In this document: piece by piece, positions 1-8,299 of the stretch
Numbering within the stretch: position 1 is the stretch's first letter
Layout: each line of letters opens with the position of its first letter
The notes under the pieces: model-generated
What the model saw: only the letters and a program-made list of their open reading frames with translations
Told to the model about the DNA's origin: nothing
The model's database searches: none
Program-made: the position numbers and the translations under genes
DNA from: Mycolicibacterium sp. BiH015
GTDB lineage: Bacteria; Actinomycetota; Actinomycetes; Mycobacteriales; Mycobacteriaceae
DNA: 40,589 nucleotides
Reading direction: 5' to 3'
Assembly (NCBI RefSeq): GCF_027706845.1
Contig: NZ_JAQGCZ010000025.1
Location: forward strand, 1 to 40,589

Positions 1-32
1 AGTTCGCACTTCACTCGGAGGTCTTCGTCTTG

Positions 33-632
33 TCACCTCACCACGCCGTCACCAACGTCCGTGGTCAGTACAGCTAGACCGGCCAACGATTGCATTGCGA
101 CCACCACTAACGAGGTACCGATCGCGGCGGGCATCGGAAGTCCGGCCAGCAGGACCAGCGCAGGTACCAGCAGGAAGCCGCCACCCGCGCCGACGAGACC
201 GCCCAACGCACCGACGACGCCACCGATTACGGCCACCTTGGCCACCTGAACCTGCGGGGCCTCGTCGCCGGAAGTTGTCTTGCGGTCGCGCAGCATCGCG
301 ATCCCGGAGGCGATCATGATCACTGCGAAGGTGACTAGCAGCACCGTTTCGGGGATGACGCCGGCCAGTAGGCCGCCGCAGAAAGCCCCGGTCATAGCCG
401 CTGCGCCGAACCGTAGTGCGACGCGCCACCGCACGCGCCCGGCCCGCATATGAGCGATGACGCCGACCATGCTGGTGACGCCGACGACCAGAAGCGAACT
501 TGCGATCGCCTCCTTGACGTCCAGTCCTGCGACGTAGGTCAGTAGCGGGACGGTCAGGATTGAGCCACCCCCGCCCAACAGTCCCAGCGAGACTCCCACG
601 ACCACGGCCAGGACGACGGTCAAGGCCGTCAC
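33..632 (-). CDS. TauE/SafE-family sulfite/anion exporter, C-terminally short
   Basis: Polytopic membrane protein of the TauE/SafE (TSUP) family, expected to export sulfite or related sulfur anions across the cytoplasmic membrane. The translation shows the two family half-repeats: a glycine-rich GLLGGGGS segment near residue 20 and GLVGAGGGF near residue 150, each followed by a hydrophobic helix. The start chosen is a GTG at 632, because the residues before it are Arg/His-rich and not TauE-like. The protein is about 199 residues, while family members usually have 240-265, and it stops shortly after the GTSLVVVAMQSLAGL segment, so the last two helices appear to be missing. It is divergent from the persulfide dioxygenase gene across a region with three CsoR-type dyads, which fits a sulfide/persulfide detoxification role. 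Whether the short form is functional is unclear. Confidence 0.8.
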   Translation of the reverse strand: MTALTVVLAVVVGVSLGLLGGGGSILTVPLLTYVAGLDVKEAIASSLLVVGVTSMVGVIAHMRAGRVRWRVALRFGAAAMTGAFCGGLLAGVIPETVLLVTFAVIMIASGIAMLRDRKTTSGDEAPQVQVAKVAVIGGVVGALGGLVGAGGGFLLVPALVLLAGLPMPAAIGTSLVVVAMQSLAGLAVLTTDVGDGVVR

Positions 633-682
633 GTCGGCGGCCTCGCAGCGAAACCGCACATCGCGGTGTTCGACACCGTCAT
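629..682 (-). CDS. possible 17-codon leader peptide coupled to the TauE gene
   Basis: A short frame reading MTVSNTAMCGFAARPPT has a good Shine-Dalgarno (GGAGG five bases before the ATG), and its TGA overlaps the GTG start of the exporter gene (GTGA). It begins about 45 bases after the nearest operator dyad. It may act only in translational coupling. It is short enough to be chance; no family is recognised. Confidence 0.25.
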   Translation of the reverse strand: MTVSNTAMCGFAARPPT

Positions 683-725
683 GTCGTCCTCCCAGTTGAC
701 GTCGTAGCCGCCGCCTGTGCGCGCG

Positions 726-808
726 ATACCACCGGGGGTATATTAGAACCATACTAGAAATACCCCACTAGGTATTGCGATCATGGAATAATATACCCAC
801 GGGGGTAT
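726..808. promoter_or_regulatory. three CsoR/CstR-type operator dyads between divergent sulfur genes
   Basis: Three imperfect 16-bp dyads of the form ATACC-N6-GGTAT occur at 726-741, 760-775 and 793-808; the last reads ATACCCACGGGGGTAT. They lie between the divergent exporter and persulfide dioxygenase genes. AT-flanked C-run/G-run dyads of this shape are what CsoR-family repressors (copper CsoR, persulfide-sensing CstR) bind. The only CsoR-family gene in the window is at 13771; a dedicated CstR could lie outside the window. Confidence 0.6.
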
Positions 809-872
809 TGTTGTGTTGGGATGTGAGGGCCCGAAGTGGAGGCAGCAGGGCCTATCTAGAGAAGGAAAGACG

Positions 873-2252
873 ATGATTCTGGAGCAGTACTACATCGAGT
901 GCCTGTCGCACGCGTCGTATCTGATTGGAGACGAAAGCAGCGGGCGCGCAGTGGTTGTCGACCCGCGCCGCGACATCACCGAATACCTCGACGACACCGC
1001 CAGGCACGGGTTGACGATCGAAGGCGTCATTAACACCCACTTTCACGCGGACTTCGTCTCGGGCCACCTGGAGCTGGTGGAGGCCACCGGCGGGTGGATC
1101 GGCTTCGGCGCGGCCGCCCAGACTGACTATCCGATCCGCCGGTTGTCTGACGGGCAGCACCTCTCGCTCGGCGAGGTCGATCTGGAGATCCTCTCGACCC
1201 CGGGGCACACCTGGGAATCGATCAGCGTCCTGGTGCGTGAACGTCCCGACGTAGAGCCCGTCGCGGTGCTGACCGGTGACGCATTGTTCATCGGCGATGT
1301 GGGTCGTCCGGACCTGGCCAATCTGGGTGACGGTTCGACTGCCGACCTAGCTCGGGCGATGTATTACAGCATCCACGACAAGCTGCTGGCGCTGCCCGAT
1401 GATGTCACGGTGATGCCCGTCCACGGCGCGGGTTCATCGTGCGGAAAAAACCTCTCGGCCGAGCTGACCTCCACGATCGGCGAGCAGCGCCGCACCAACC
1501 CGTCGGTGCAGCCGATGACCGAGGCCGACTTCGTCGAGCTGGTCACCCACGGCCAGCCCGCGGCACCCGCGTACTTCTCGATGGACGCGGCGATGAACAA
1601 GCGGGTTCACCCACTGCTGGATCAGCGCCGCAGGATTCCCCCAATGGCCGCGGCTCAGCTACGGGCCGGTCTGCAGACCAGCGTTCGGGTCGTGGATGCG
1701 CGGTCGGTCGACGACTTCGCGGCCGGTCATCTCCGCGGATCGGTCAACGTCGGCTTCGACGGCCGCTTCGCTGAAACCGTCGGCATGGTCGCCGAGGTGG
1801 GCGCCAACATCGCGCTGATCACCTACCCCGGTGACGAGCAGACCGCGGCCATGCGGCTGGCCCGCATCGGCTCGGACAACGTGGTGGGTTATCTCACCGT
1901 CGGCACTGACGGTGCCTTCCCGGCTGAGCTGACCGATCTCGTTCAACCGGCGCCACGGGTCAGCGCCGCTGAGCTCGACCGGCTGCGGGCCGAGAATGCG
2001 GTCACCGTGATCGACATCCGCAATCCCGGCGAACGCGACGTCGGCACGATTCCCGGCGCGGTGCACATCCCACTGGCCCAGCTGCGCACCCAGTGCGCAG
2101 AAGTTCCTAGGGGCAAGCCGATCGTGGTGCATTGCGCAGGCGGCTGGCGCTCCAGCGTGGCCGCCTCAATGATGCGGGCCGACGGATTCGCCAACGTTAG
2201 TGATCTGATCGGCGGTTACACCGCATGGGCGCAGGCCCAGGACGCTGCGTGA
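873..2252 (+). CDS. CstB-like persulfide dioxygenase-rhodanese (MBL fold plus two rhodanese domains)
   Basis: 459-residue cytosolic enzyme. The N-terminal metallo-beta-lactamase domain (about 1-240) has the metal motif H56-F-H58-A-D60 with H65, plus later TPGHT and TGDALFIGDVGRPD segments typical of ETHE1/persulfide dioxygenases, which oxidise low-molecular-weight persulfide to sulfite. Two rhodanese domains follow. The first (about 265-355) has no cysteine in its active-site loop (ITYPGDEQ) and looks like a pseudo-rhodanese. The second (about 360-455) has C421 in the loop CAGGWRS and should transfer sulfane sulfur. This three-part layout matches staphylococcal CstB. The ATG at 873 was preferred over upstream starts because an AGAAGGAAAG ribosome site precedes it and the MBL domain starts there. 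The gene follows three CsoR-type dyads and is divergent from the TauE-type exporter, consistent with sulfide/persulfide detoxification with sulfite export. Confidence 0.92.
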   Translation: MILEQYYIECLSHASYLIGDESSGRAVVVDPRRDITEYLDDTARHGLTIEGVINTHFHADFVSGHLELVEATGGWIGFGAAAQTDYPIRRLSDGQHLSLGEVDLEILSTPGHTWESISVLVRERPDVEPVAVLTGDALFIGDVGRPDLANLGDGSTADLARAMYYSIHDKLLALPDDVTVMPVHGAGSSCGKNLSAELTSTIGEQRRTNPSVQPMTEADFVELVTHGQPAAPAYFSMDAAMNKRVHPLLDQRRRIPPMAAAQLRAGLQTSVRVVDARSVDDFAAGHLRGSVNVGFDGRFAETVGMVAEVGANIALITYPGDEQTAAMRLARIGSDNVVGYLTVGTDGAFPAELTDLVQPAPRVSAAELDRLRAENAVTVIDIRNPGERDVGTIPGAVHIPLAQLRTQCAEVPRGKPIVVHCAGGWRSSVAASMMRADGFANVSDLIGGYTAWAQAQDAA

Positions 2253-2355
2253 AGGACTACAGCGCCGATCGATTTGAGCCCGCCCGCAGACGACCCCGAT
2301 CTGTGCTCAGTCCTTGAGTGATTCCCCGCGGGTGGCGAGTGCTGATTGCTTTTGC

Positions 2356-3003
2356 CTACGCGTACTGCGTTGGTGCGGCGACGAATCGTTGAGCGCACTG
2401 CGGTGAGCAGAAATACCAGTCATGACCTGAGTGACGCAGATGGCTGGCCGCCGTGGCGGGATCGACGCGCACCCGGCACACCGGGTCGGTGGGATAGCGG
2501 GCCGCCGCCAGTCCCACCGCGTAGACCTTTATCGGTGTCGCAATGTTGCGAAGTCGCTTGACTCCTAATGGCTCTAGCGAGAGGCCGCGCTGCGCGCAGG
2601 CCCGGCGAACTTCTTCGGTGAAGAGAGCCTGCCCGGCGCCGGCCAGCGCTGTGAGGCGCGCGGCCACATTCACACCGTGTCCGAAGTAGTCGGTGTCGCG
2701 CTGGACCGCACTGCCGCGGTGAATGCCGGCCCGCAGCGCAAGAAATCCGTCCTCCTCGGCGGCGCGGTCAGCGAGTCGTAGGATGGTCGCCACCATCGGC
2801 TCGGTCTCGCTGGCTCGCAGCATGACCGCATCACCCATCGTCTTGACGATGGTGACGTCCGGTCCGAGCGACTCACGGGCCACGGCAAGCAGACGGCCCG
2901 CCATACTGGCGGCTTGTTCATCCCCGCACATTTCCGTCAGGACGCTGAATCCGGACAGGTCGACGAACGCGAACGTCGCTTGGAAACTTTCACATTCGGT
3001 CAC
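2356..3003 (-). CDS. class III nucleotide cyclase domain fused to a C-terminal YHS domain
   Basis: 215 residues. Residues 8-165 form a class III adenylate/guanylate cyclase catalytic domain: metal aspartates D15 (FVDLSGFS) and D58 (KTMGDAVM), a lysine K54 at the position expected to help select ATP, and the DYFGHGVNVAARL segment with D105, the transition-state residues N112 and R116. All expected catalytic residues are present, so activity is plausible. Residues 171-213 form a YHS-like domain (DPVC...YFCSPQC, with C176, C199 and C203), a metal-binding module common in copper and heavy-metal proteins. There is no HAMP or membrane segment, so it should be cytosolic. The start is GTG with AAAGGACG upstream. 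It lies 107 bases downstream of the ICMT-like gene on the same strand. I infer a metal-responsive cyclase; no effector is visible nearby. Confidence 0.85.
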   Translation of the reverse strand: MTECESFQATFAFVDLSGFSVLTEMCGDEQAASMAGRLLAVARESLGPDVTIVKTMGDAVMLRASETEPMVATILRLADRAAEEDGFLALRAGIHRGSAVQRDTDYFGHGVNVAARLTALAGAGQALFTEEVRRACAQRGLSLEPLGVKRLRNIATPIKVYAVGLAAARYPTDPVCRVRVDPATAASHLRHSGHDWYFCSPQCAQRFVAAPTQYA

Positions 3004-3110
3004 TTTGATCGTCCTTTCATTGGCGGCGACGTTGGTCTGTGGGGCCGCAGGTCCGCGATCCCGTCGCGGTGAGGAGTTACGCGACGATCGCCCTCGTCTG
3101 CCCGCATCGG

Positions 3111-3740
3111 TTAGCTCCGGTGCTGGTGCTCGCGTTGTAGGCGTCCGAGCCCAGGCAGAAAGCGACCTATGCGGGAGGCGTATTCGGTGTAGGCCACGCC
3201 GTGGGCTCGGCGTAGGTAGGGCTCTTCGGCGAAGCGCACCTGTGCTTGTATGCCGATCACGCAGACCACTAGGCCGGCGATCGCCACCGCGTTGGGCACC
3301 ATGAGCGCCAGGCCGACGAACGCGACAGTTGCGGCGGTGAAGATCGGGTTGCGAACGACTCGGAAGGCGCCGGCGGTGACCAGAGTCGTACGTTCGGCCT
3401 TGTCGATTCCGGTCCGCCAGGACGCGCCCATGGCCATCTGAGCGGTGAAAGCCAACAGCATGCCTAGCACCGCTACCGCGACACCGGCCCCGCGCAGCAC
3501 CGAATGATCAAGGATCGCCAGCGGCGAAATACCGGCCAGGTCGGCGACGGGGGCGGCGACGCCCACTGTCAGCCAGCCGAGGTCGGTCCCGGCCAGCGCC
3601 CACCACTCCAGTGAGCCGTCCGGGCGCAAGGTGCGCCGTGTGCCAATCTCGCCGGTGCGGCGCCGCTGAATCACCGCGCGCAAGGCGCCCAACACCAGCA
3701 TCATGGCGGCGAACAGCGCCAGCCCAGCAACCGCCATCAC
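3111..3740 (-). CDS. ICMT/PEMT-like membrane methyltransferase family protein
   Basis: 209-residue integral membrane protein with four to five hydrophobic helices. The C-terminal half has the isoprenylcysteine carboxyl methyltransferase signature: GASWRTGID, then LVTAGAFRVVRNPIF (SAM-binding RNP region) and EEPYLRRAHGVAYTEYASR..RFLPG. Bacterial members methylate small or lipid substrates; the target here is unknown. The GTG start at 3740 overlaps the stop codon of the upstream methyltransferase (GTGA), so the two are translationally coupled. Proteins of this group recur in mycobacterial heavy-metal islands, but a specific function cannot be read from sequence. Confidence 0.82.
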   Translation of the reverse strand: MMAVAGLALFAAMMLVLGALRAVIQRRRTGEIGTRRTLRPDGSLEWWALAGTDLGWLTVGVAAPVADLAGISPLAILDHSVLRGAGVAVAVLGMLLAFTAQMAMGASWRTGIDKAERTTLVTAGAFRVVRNPIFTAATVAFVGLALMVPNAVAIAGLVVCVIGIQAQVRFAEEPYLRRAHGVAYTEYASRIGRFLPGLGRLQREHQHRS

Positions 3741-4363
3741 CGCTCACCCCCGGTGCGAACCGGCTTGGCCGCAACGCCGAGCAGGTAGTCACCCTGGACT
3801 CGGGTGAGCGATCCCAGCACCACCAGGCCGTGGTGGACCAATTCATCGAGGAACTGTTCGGCGCTGAATCGGTCGTCGGTGGGGTGATCGAACAGCCGCC
3901 GGTAGGTGGAGCGCGCCAGCGCGTGGGAGGTGACCTCCTCGAAGTAGAACCGACCGCCCGGTGTCAGGACCCTGCCGACTTCGGTGATCGCTTCACGCCA
4001 GTCCGGGATGTGGTGCACGATCCCGAAGTCGAAGACCGCGCCGTAGCTGTCGTCGTCGACATCCAGTGCGGTGCGCAAGTCGGTCGCGCTGCCCTGGGCC
4101 AGCCGAACCCGATCCCCGTAGCGGGCCAGGCGCCGGGCGGCGCGGCCGATCATCACCGGGTCCAGATCCACCGCGTCCACGGTGGCCGCCCCGAACCGTT
4201 CCAAGATCAGCTGCGAGCCGTACCCGGACCCGCAGCCGATCTCCAATACTCGTGTGCAGGGCAACAGGCGGCCGCCCATCCGCAACAGCACCGGCACCTC
4301 ATAGACGCGTTGCAGCCAGCGCCGCGGCGGCGAATTCACCAGCCAGGTCTCGGCTCGGTTCAT
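3737..4363 (-). CDS. class I SAM-dependent methyltransferase
   Basis: About 208 residues, soluble. Motif I is VLEIGCGSGYG, followed by an acidic VDLDP (motif II), GSATDLR, and the post-motif DFGIVHHIPDW and GRVLTPGGRFYFEE, all typical of Rossmann-fold class I methyltransferases of the UbiE/Methyltransf_11 group. The substrate cannot be predicted. The start is uncertain: in-frame GTG codons at 4381 and 4369 and the ATG at 4363 are all possible; the ATG begins the conserved-looking MNRAETW segment, while the ribosome site AAAGG lies closer to the GTGs. First gene of the minus-strand group with the ICMT-like gene, divergent from the CmtR gene. Confidence 0.83.
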   Translation of the reverse strand: MNRAETWLVNSPPRRWLQRVYEVPVLLRMGGRLLPCTRVLEIGCGSGYGSQLILERFGAATVDAVDLDPVMIGRAARRLARYGDRVRLAQGSATDLRTALDVDDDSYGAVFDFGIVHHIPDWREAITEVGRVLTPGGRFYFEEVTSHALARSTYRRLFDHPTDDRFSAEQFLDELVHHGLVVLGSLTRVQGDYLLGVAAKPVRTGGER

Positions 4364-4507
4364 CAACACTGCGCATACCACCTTTCTTGGTCGACTACGG
4401 CGTTGAGGTCATCCCGTCGCTTGGTTCGCTGACTGCATTGTCTGAGCGCTTTGGTGGCCCGAGGTTGTGTCGTTCCGACCCCTTAAGTAAACGCCTGACA
4501 GCGCTAT

Positions 4508-4547
4508 CACCATAATTTGACGATTAATGGTGTCGAAACGCTATCAT
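4508..4547 (+). promoter_or_regulatory. promoter and candidate operator of the CmtR-CtpG operon
   Basis: A -35-like TTGACG (4517-4522) and a -10 TATCAT (4542-4547, 19-bp spacing) precede an ATG that begins six bases after the -10, the pattern of a leaderless mycobacterial transcript. An inverted repeat CACCATAAT (4508-4516) / ATTAATGGTG (4523-4532) brackets the -35, and the sequence CGCTATCA occurs twice (about 4502 and 4539). This is where an ArsR/SmtB repressor would bind to autoregulate. Confidence 0.5.
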
Positions 4548-4553
4548 CGCTCT

Positions 4554-4949
4554 ATGGCGATGACAACGGGGAGATCCTCGATGCAGCCGTCCGCGGACCT
4601 CACACCGGCGGTAGCGCTGTTTCACAGCCTGTCCGACCCGACACGACTGGCGATTCTGGAGCGACTCGCTGAAGGCGAAGCGCGCGTGGTCGACCTGACC
4701 AGCTTGCTGGGGGGGGCGCAATCCACGGTGTCGGCGCATCTGGCGTGTCTACGCGAGTGCGGCCTGGTGACCGGTCGTCCCGAAGGCCGTCAGGTGTTCT
4801 ACTCGCTGACTCGACCAGAGCTGATGGATCTGATGGCCGCGGCCGAGACGTTGTTGGCTGCCACCGGCAACCAGGTGGCGCTGTGCCCGACCTACGGGAC
4901 CCGCGGCCGCACCGACGCGACGACGGATGCGCAGGAGACGCGCCCATGA
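4554..4949 (+). CDS. cmtR: CmtR-like ArsR/SmtB cadmium/lead-sensing repressor
   Basis: 131-residue winged-helix repressor. The ArsR core spans about 20-105: DPTRLAILERL, then VVDLTSLLGGAQSTVSAHLACLRECGLV as the recognition region, then a beta wing EGRQVFYSL. Cysteines C65 and C69 within HLACLRECG plus C111 in the tail reproduce the C57/C61/C102 Cd(II)/Pb(II) site of M. tuberculosis CmtR. The ATG at 4554 was chosen because it lies six bases after the -10 (leaderless); an alternative ATG at 4581 has a GGGGAG ribosome site. The last bases overlap the ATPase start (ATGA), giving one transcript with the efflux pump, which this regulator is expected to derepress when cadmium or lead binds. Confidence 0.88.
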   Translation: MAMTTGRSSMQPSADLTPAVALFHSLSDPTRLAILERLAEGEARVVDLTSLLGGAQSTVSAHLACLRECGLVTGRPEGRQVFYSLTRPELMDLMAAAETLLAATGNQVALCPTYGTRGRTDATTDAQETRP

Positions 4950-6913
4950 GCGATGCCTGCGGCTGCGGCAACGAAGAACCCCGCGGCGCCGACGAGCGGG
5001 ACCGCGAGCCCGAGCGGCTCTGGCAGATCAAAGAACTGCAGTTCGCCGCCCTCTCGGGAGTGTTGCTGCTGGCAGCGGTAACCGCCGGGTTCCTCGACGC
5101 CGCCGAGCCGGTAGTCCTGGCGCTGGAAGCGGTGGCGCTGCTGGCCGGCGCCTACACCTTTGTGCCGTCCACCCTGAAGCGGCTGGCGACGGGCAAAATC
5201 GGGGTCGGCACGCTGATGACCATCGCCGCGGTGGGCGCGGTGATCCTCGGCGAGGTCGGTGAGGCCGCCATGCTGGCCTTCCTGTTCTCCATCAGCGAGG
5301 GACTGGAGGAGTACTCGCTGGCCCGCACCCGCCGCGGACTGCGCGCGCTATTGTCGCTGGTCCCCGACGAGGCGACCGTGCTGCGTGACGGTGCTGAAAA
5401 GACCGTCGCGCCTTCGGATTTGCAGATCGGCGACCGGATGCTGATCAAGCCCGGTGAGCGTGTCGCGACCGACGGCATCATCCGCCACGGCCGCACCGCG
5501 CTGGATGTCTCGGCCATCACCGGTGAGTCGGTTCCCGTAGAGGCCGGGCCCGGTGATGAGGTGTTCGCCGGGTCGATCAACGGCACCGGGTCACTCGAGG
5601 TGGAGGTCAGCACCACCGCCGAGGACAACTCACTGGCCCGCATCGTGCGCATCGTGGAGGCCGAACAGTCCCGCAAGGGCGCCTCCCAACGCCTGGCCGA
5701 TCACATCGCCAAACCCCTAGTGCCCGGGATCATGATCGTCGCGGCGCTGATCGCGGTGATCGGCAGCCTGCTCGGGGACTCGGCCACCTGGATCGAGCGG
5801 GCCCTGGTGGTGCTGGTCGCCGCCTCCCCGTGCGCCCTGGCGATCTCGGTGCCCGTCACCGTCGTGGCCGCCATCGGCGCCGCCAGCAAGTTCGGCGCAT
5901 TGGTCAAGGGCGGTGCGGCACTGGAAGGGTTGGGCAGGATCCGCGGCGTCGCACTCGACAAGACCGGCACACTCACCGCGAACCGGCCCGCCGTCATCGA
6001 CGTTGCCACCACCGGTGGTGCCACTCGTGAGCAGGTGCTGGATGTGGCGGCGGCCCTGGAAGCGCGCAGCGAGCACCCGCTGGCCGCGGCGATCCTCGCC
6101 GCCGTCGATGACGTCACGGCTGCCACCGATGTGCAGGCCGTCACCGGGGCCGGGCTCACCGGATGCCGCCACGGGGACACCATCCGCCTGGGTCGCCCCG
6201 GCTGGCTGGACCCCGGCCCGCTCGCCGGTGACGTCGCCCGCATGCAGCGGACCGGGGCCACCGCGGTCCTCGCCGAAGTCAACGGCCAGGTGATCGGCGC
6301 CATCGCGGTGCGCGACGAGCTACGGCCCGAGGCCGCCGAGGCGGTCGCCCGGTTGCGCCGCGACGGCTACCAGGTGGCGATGCTCACCGGCGACAATACG
6401 GCTACGGCTGCCGCGCTGGCCCGCGATGTCGGGATCGAAGCGGTGCACGCCGAGCTGCGCCCCGAAGACAAAGCGCGGCTGATCGACCAGCTCCGGGGCC
6501 AGCGCCCCACCGCGATGGTCGGTGATGGCGTCAACGACGCTCCCGCGCTGGCCACCGCCGACGTGGGGATCGCAATGGGTGCGATGGGCACCGACGTGGC
6601 CATCGAAACCGCCGACGTGGCGTTGATGGGCGAAGACCTGCGCCACCTTCCCCAAGCGTTCAGCCATGCCCGCCGGGCGCGGCAGATCATGCTGCAAAAC
6701 GTCGCCCTGTCGCTGGGATTGATCGTCGTATTGATGCCGCTGGCCCTGTTCGGTGTGCTCGGGCTGGCCGCCGTCGTGCTCGTCCACGAACTCGCCGAGA
6801 TCGTGGTCATCGCCAACGGTGTCCGGGCCGGACGCACCACACCGCTGGCCGGCGCGCCGACGGATCCGGCAGCCAGCCCCACCCGCGCAGCGCCGGTCGG
6901 CGCGCCATCGTGA
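4946..6913 (+). CDS. ctpG: CtpG-like heavy-metal (cadmium) P1B-type ATPase
   Basis: 655-residue membrane pump. It has no N-terminal HMA domain but a short Cys segment (SDACGCGNEE). Features in order: TLMTIAAVGAVILG helices; actuator TGES; membrane motif S294-P295-C296 (ASPCALAIS); phosphorylation site D338 in DKTGTLT; nucleotide-binding SEHPLA; hinge GDGVNDAPAL; and a C-terminal VHELAEIVV helix. The SPC plus HE combination and the EPERLWQ N-terminal segment resemble mycobacterial CtpG/CtpD. Its start overlaps the CmtR stop, as expected from the CmtR-CtpG pair of M. tuberculosis, supporting cadmium/lead export. A paralogue lies in inverted orientation at 20381-22516. The metal assignment is inferred from the regulator. 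Confidence 0.9.
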   Translation: MSDACGCGNEEPRGADERDREPERLWQIKELQFAALSGVLLLAAVTAGFLDAAEPVVLALEAVALLAGAYTFVPSTLKRLATGKIGVGTLMTIAAVGAVILGEVGEAAMLAFLFSISEGLEEYSLARTRRGLRALLSLVPDEATVLRDGAEKTVAPSDLQIGDRMLIKPGERVATDGIIRHGRTALDVSAITGESVPVEAGPGDEVFAGSINGTGSLEVEVSTTAEDNSLARIVRIVEAEQSRKGASQRLADHIAKPLVPGIMIVAALIAVIGSLLGDSATWIERALVVLVAASPCALAISVPVTVVAAIGAASKFGALVKGGAALEGLGRIRGVALDKTGTLTANRPAVIDVATTGGATREQVLDVAAALEARSEHPLAAAILAAVDDVTAATDVQAVTGAGLTGCRHGDTIRLGRPGWLDPGPLAGDVARMQRTGATAVLAEVNGQVIGAIAVRDELRPEAAEAVARLRRDGYQVAMLTGDNTATAAALARDVGIEAVHAELRPEDKARLIDQLRGQRPTAMVGDGVNDAPALATADVGIAMGAMGTDVAIETADVALMGEDLRHLPQAFSHARRARQIMLQNVALSLGLIVVLMPLALFGVLGLAAVVLVHELAEIVVIANGVRAGRTTPLAGAPTDPAASPTRAAPVGAPS

Positions 6914-6983
6914 CCGCCGGCCACACCGGCGTGGTCGCGCCTCGGCAGGCCGGCGTCACCGCACGCAACACGAGGCCAGGCCG

Positions 6984-7580
6984 GTGATCGTGTCGTCGGT
7001 TCTGCCCGCCATCGGCCTGTTCATCGTCACCAACATCGACGACATCGTCGTGCTCTCGCTGTTCTTCGCCCGCGGCGCAGGACAACGCGGCACCACGGCC
7101 CGGATCACCGCAGGCCAATACCTCGGCTTTGCAGGCATTCTGGGTGCGGCTGTGCTGGTGACACTGGGTGCCGGAGCGTTCCTTCCCCCAGAGGTCATCC
7201 CGTACTTCGGGCTCATACCCCTGGCACTGGGACTGTGGGCGGCCTGGGAAGCCTGGCGAGACAACGACGATGACGACGACGGCAAGATTGCCGGCAAGAA
7301 CGTCGGTGTCTGGACCGTCGCAGCAGTCACCTTCGCCAACGGCGGGGACAACATCGGCGTCTACGTTCCGGTCTTCTTGAGCGTGGGACCCGCGGCCGTG
7401 GTGGCCTACTGCGTCGTCTTCCTCGCCCTCGTCGCGGTCCTGGTCCTTGCCGCCCGATTCGTTGCCACCCGCCGCCCGATCGCCGAAGTCCTCGAACGCT
7501 GGGAACACGTCTTGTTTCCGATTGTCTTGATTGGCCTGGGCATCTTCATCCTGGTCAGCGGTCTGGCCTTCGAGAGCTAA
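6984..7580 (+). CDS. cadD: CadD-family cadmium resistance transporter
   Basis: 198-residue membrane protein. The N-terminus IGLFIVTNIDDIVVLSLFF, the middle TFANGGDNIGVYVPVF and a final hydrophobic helix give the two-repeat layout of the CadD family (LysE-like fold), whose paired acidic residues in NIDD and GGDN are characteristic. The acidic run DNDDDDDGK lies in the loop between the halves. The GTG start at 6984 is preferred since the preceding codons in this frame overlap the ATPase gene and are not protein-like. It lies 70 bases after ctpG in the same direction and probably shares its cadmium-inducible transcript. Confidence 0.87.
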   Translation: MIVSSVLPAIGLFIVTNIDDIVVLSLFFARGAGQRGTTARITAGQYLGFAGILGAAVLVTLGAGAFLPPEVIPYFGLIPLALGLWAAWEAWRDNDDDDDGKIAGKNVGVWTVAAVTFANGGDNIGVYVPVFLSVGPAAVVAYCVVFLALVAVLVLAARFVATRRPIAEVLERWEHVLFPIVLIGLGIFILVSGLAFES

Positions 7581-7646
7581 GTTGGGCAGCCACGAGCTAC
7601 GACGGTGGATCCGCGTCAAACGTAATCGTCGAGAGGAATGCTCCAG

Positions 7647-8243
7647 ATGCCTCGTCTCAGGCGAATAGTCGCCGTCGTGGCGACCCTTGTCGTCGCTACC
7701 GCCTCGGTCACCGGCTGCACCACGGGTGAGGGTGCTGTCGCTCAGGGCGGCACCTTCGACTTCGTATCGCCCGGAGGTCAAACCGCGATCTTCTACGACC
7801 CACCCTCAACACGGGAGACGATCGGCGATCTGACCGGACCCGACCTGTTCACCGACGAACCGATCCGACTGTCGGATTTCACCGGTAAAGTGGTCCTGAT
7901 CAACGTTTGGGGCTCTTGGTGCGCACCATGCCGCACCGAAACACCGCAACTGGAAACGGTATACGCCGAATACCGCGACCGAGGCGTGCAGTTCCTCGGC
8001 ATCGACGTCCGCGACAACCGCGACACCGCACGCGACTTCGTCACAGACCGCAACGTGGGATACCCCTCTATTTTCGACCCCTCGCTGCGCAGCCTCATCA
8101 CCCTGGGACGCAACTACCCGACCAGCGTGGTGCCCACCACCATGGTCCTGGACCGCCAACACAGGGTCGCCGCGGTGTACCTGATGGCACTACTGGCCGA
8201 AGACCTACGGCCACTCCTGGATCGGCTCACCACCGAGCGCTGA
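7647..8243 (+). CDS. TlpA/ResA-like thiol-disulfide oxidoreductase lipoprotein
   Basis: 198 residues. A signal peptide with basic N-terminus (MPRLRR), hydrophobic core and lipobox VTGC (C24) anchors it to the outer face of the membrane. The thioredoxin-fold domain (about 68-195) has W91-C92-A-P-C95, the redox CxxC, and a cis-proline region VVPTTMVLD. Such proteins reduce or transfer disulfides on exported proteins, often in cytochrome or metal-protein maturation. The ATG at 7647 has GAGAGG ten bases upstream; the ATG at 7638 is too close to that site. It lies downstream of the cadmium genes in the same direction, so it may belong to the metal response. Confidence 0.88.
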   Translation: MPRLRRIVAVVATLVVATASVTGCTTGEGAVAQGGTFDFVSPGGQTAIFYDPPSTRETIGDLTGPDLFTDEPIRLSDFTGKVVLINVWGSWCAPCRTETPQLETVYAEYRDRGVQFLGIDVRDNRDTARDFVTDRNVGYPSIFDPSLRSLITLGRNYPTSVVPTTMVLDRQHRVAAVYLMALLAEDLRPLLDRLTTER

Positions 8244-8299
8244 CACCTGCACGAGGGACATAGCGTTGCGTCCCCCGGTCGCCGTAGCGGCGTTCTAGT

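Noticed and set aside
873..2252. First rhodanese domain of the persulfide dioxygenase as a mutated inactive enzyme
   Set aside because: The missing cysteine matches the known CstB layout with a pseudo-rhodanese, so it is not a new loss.
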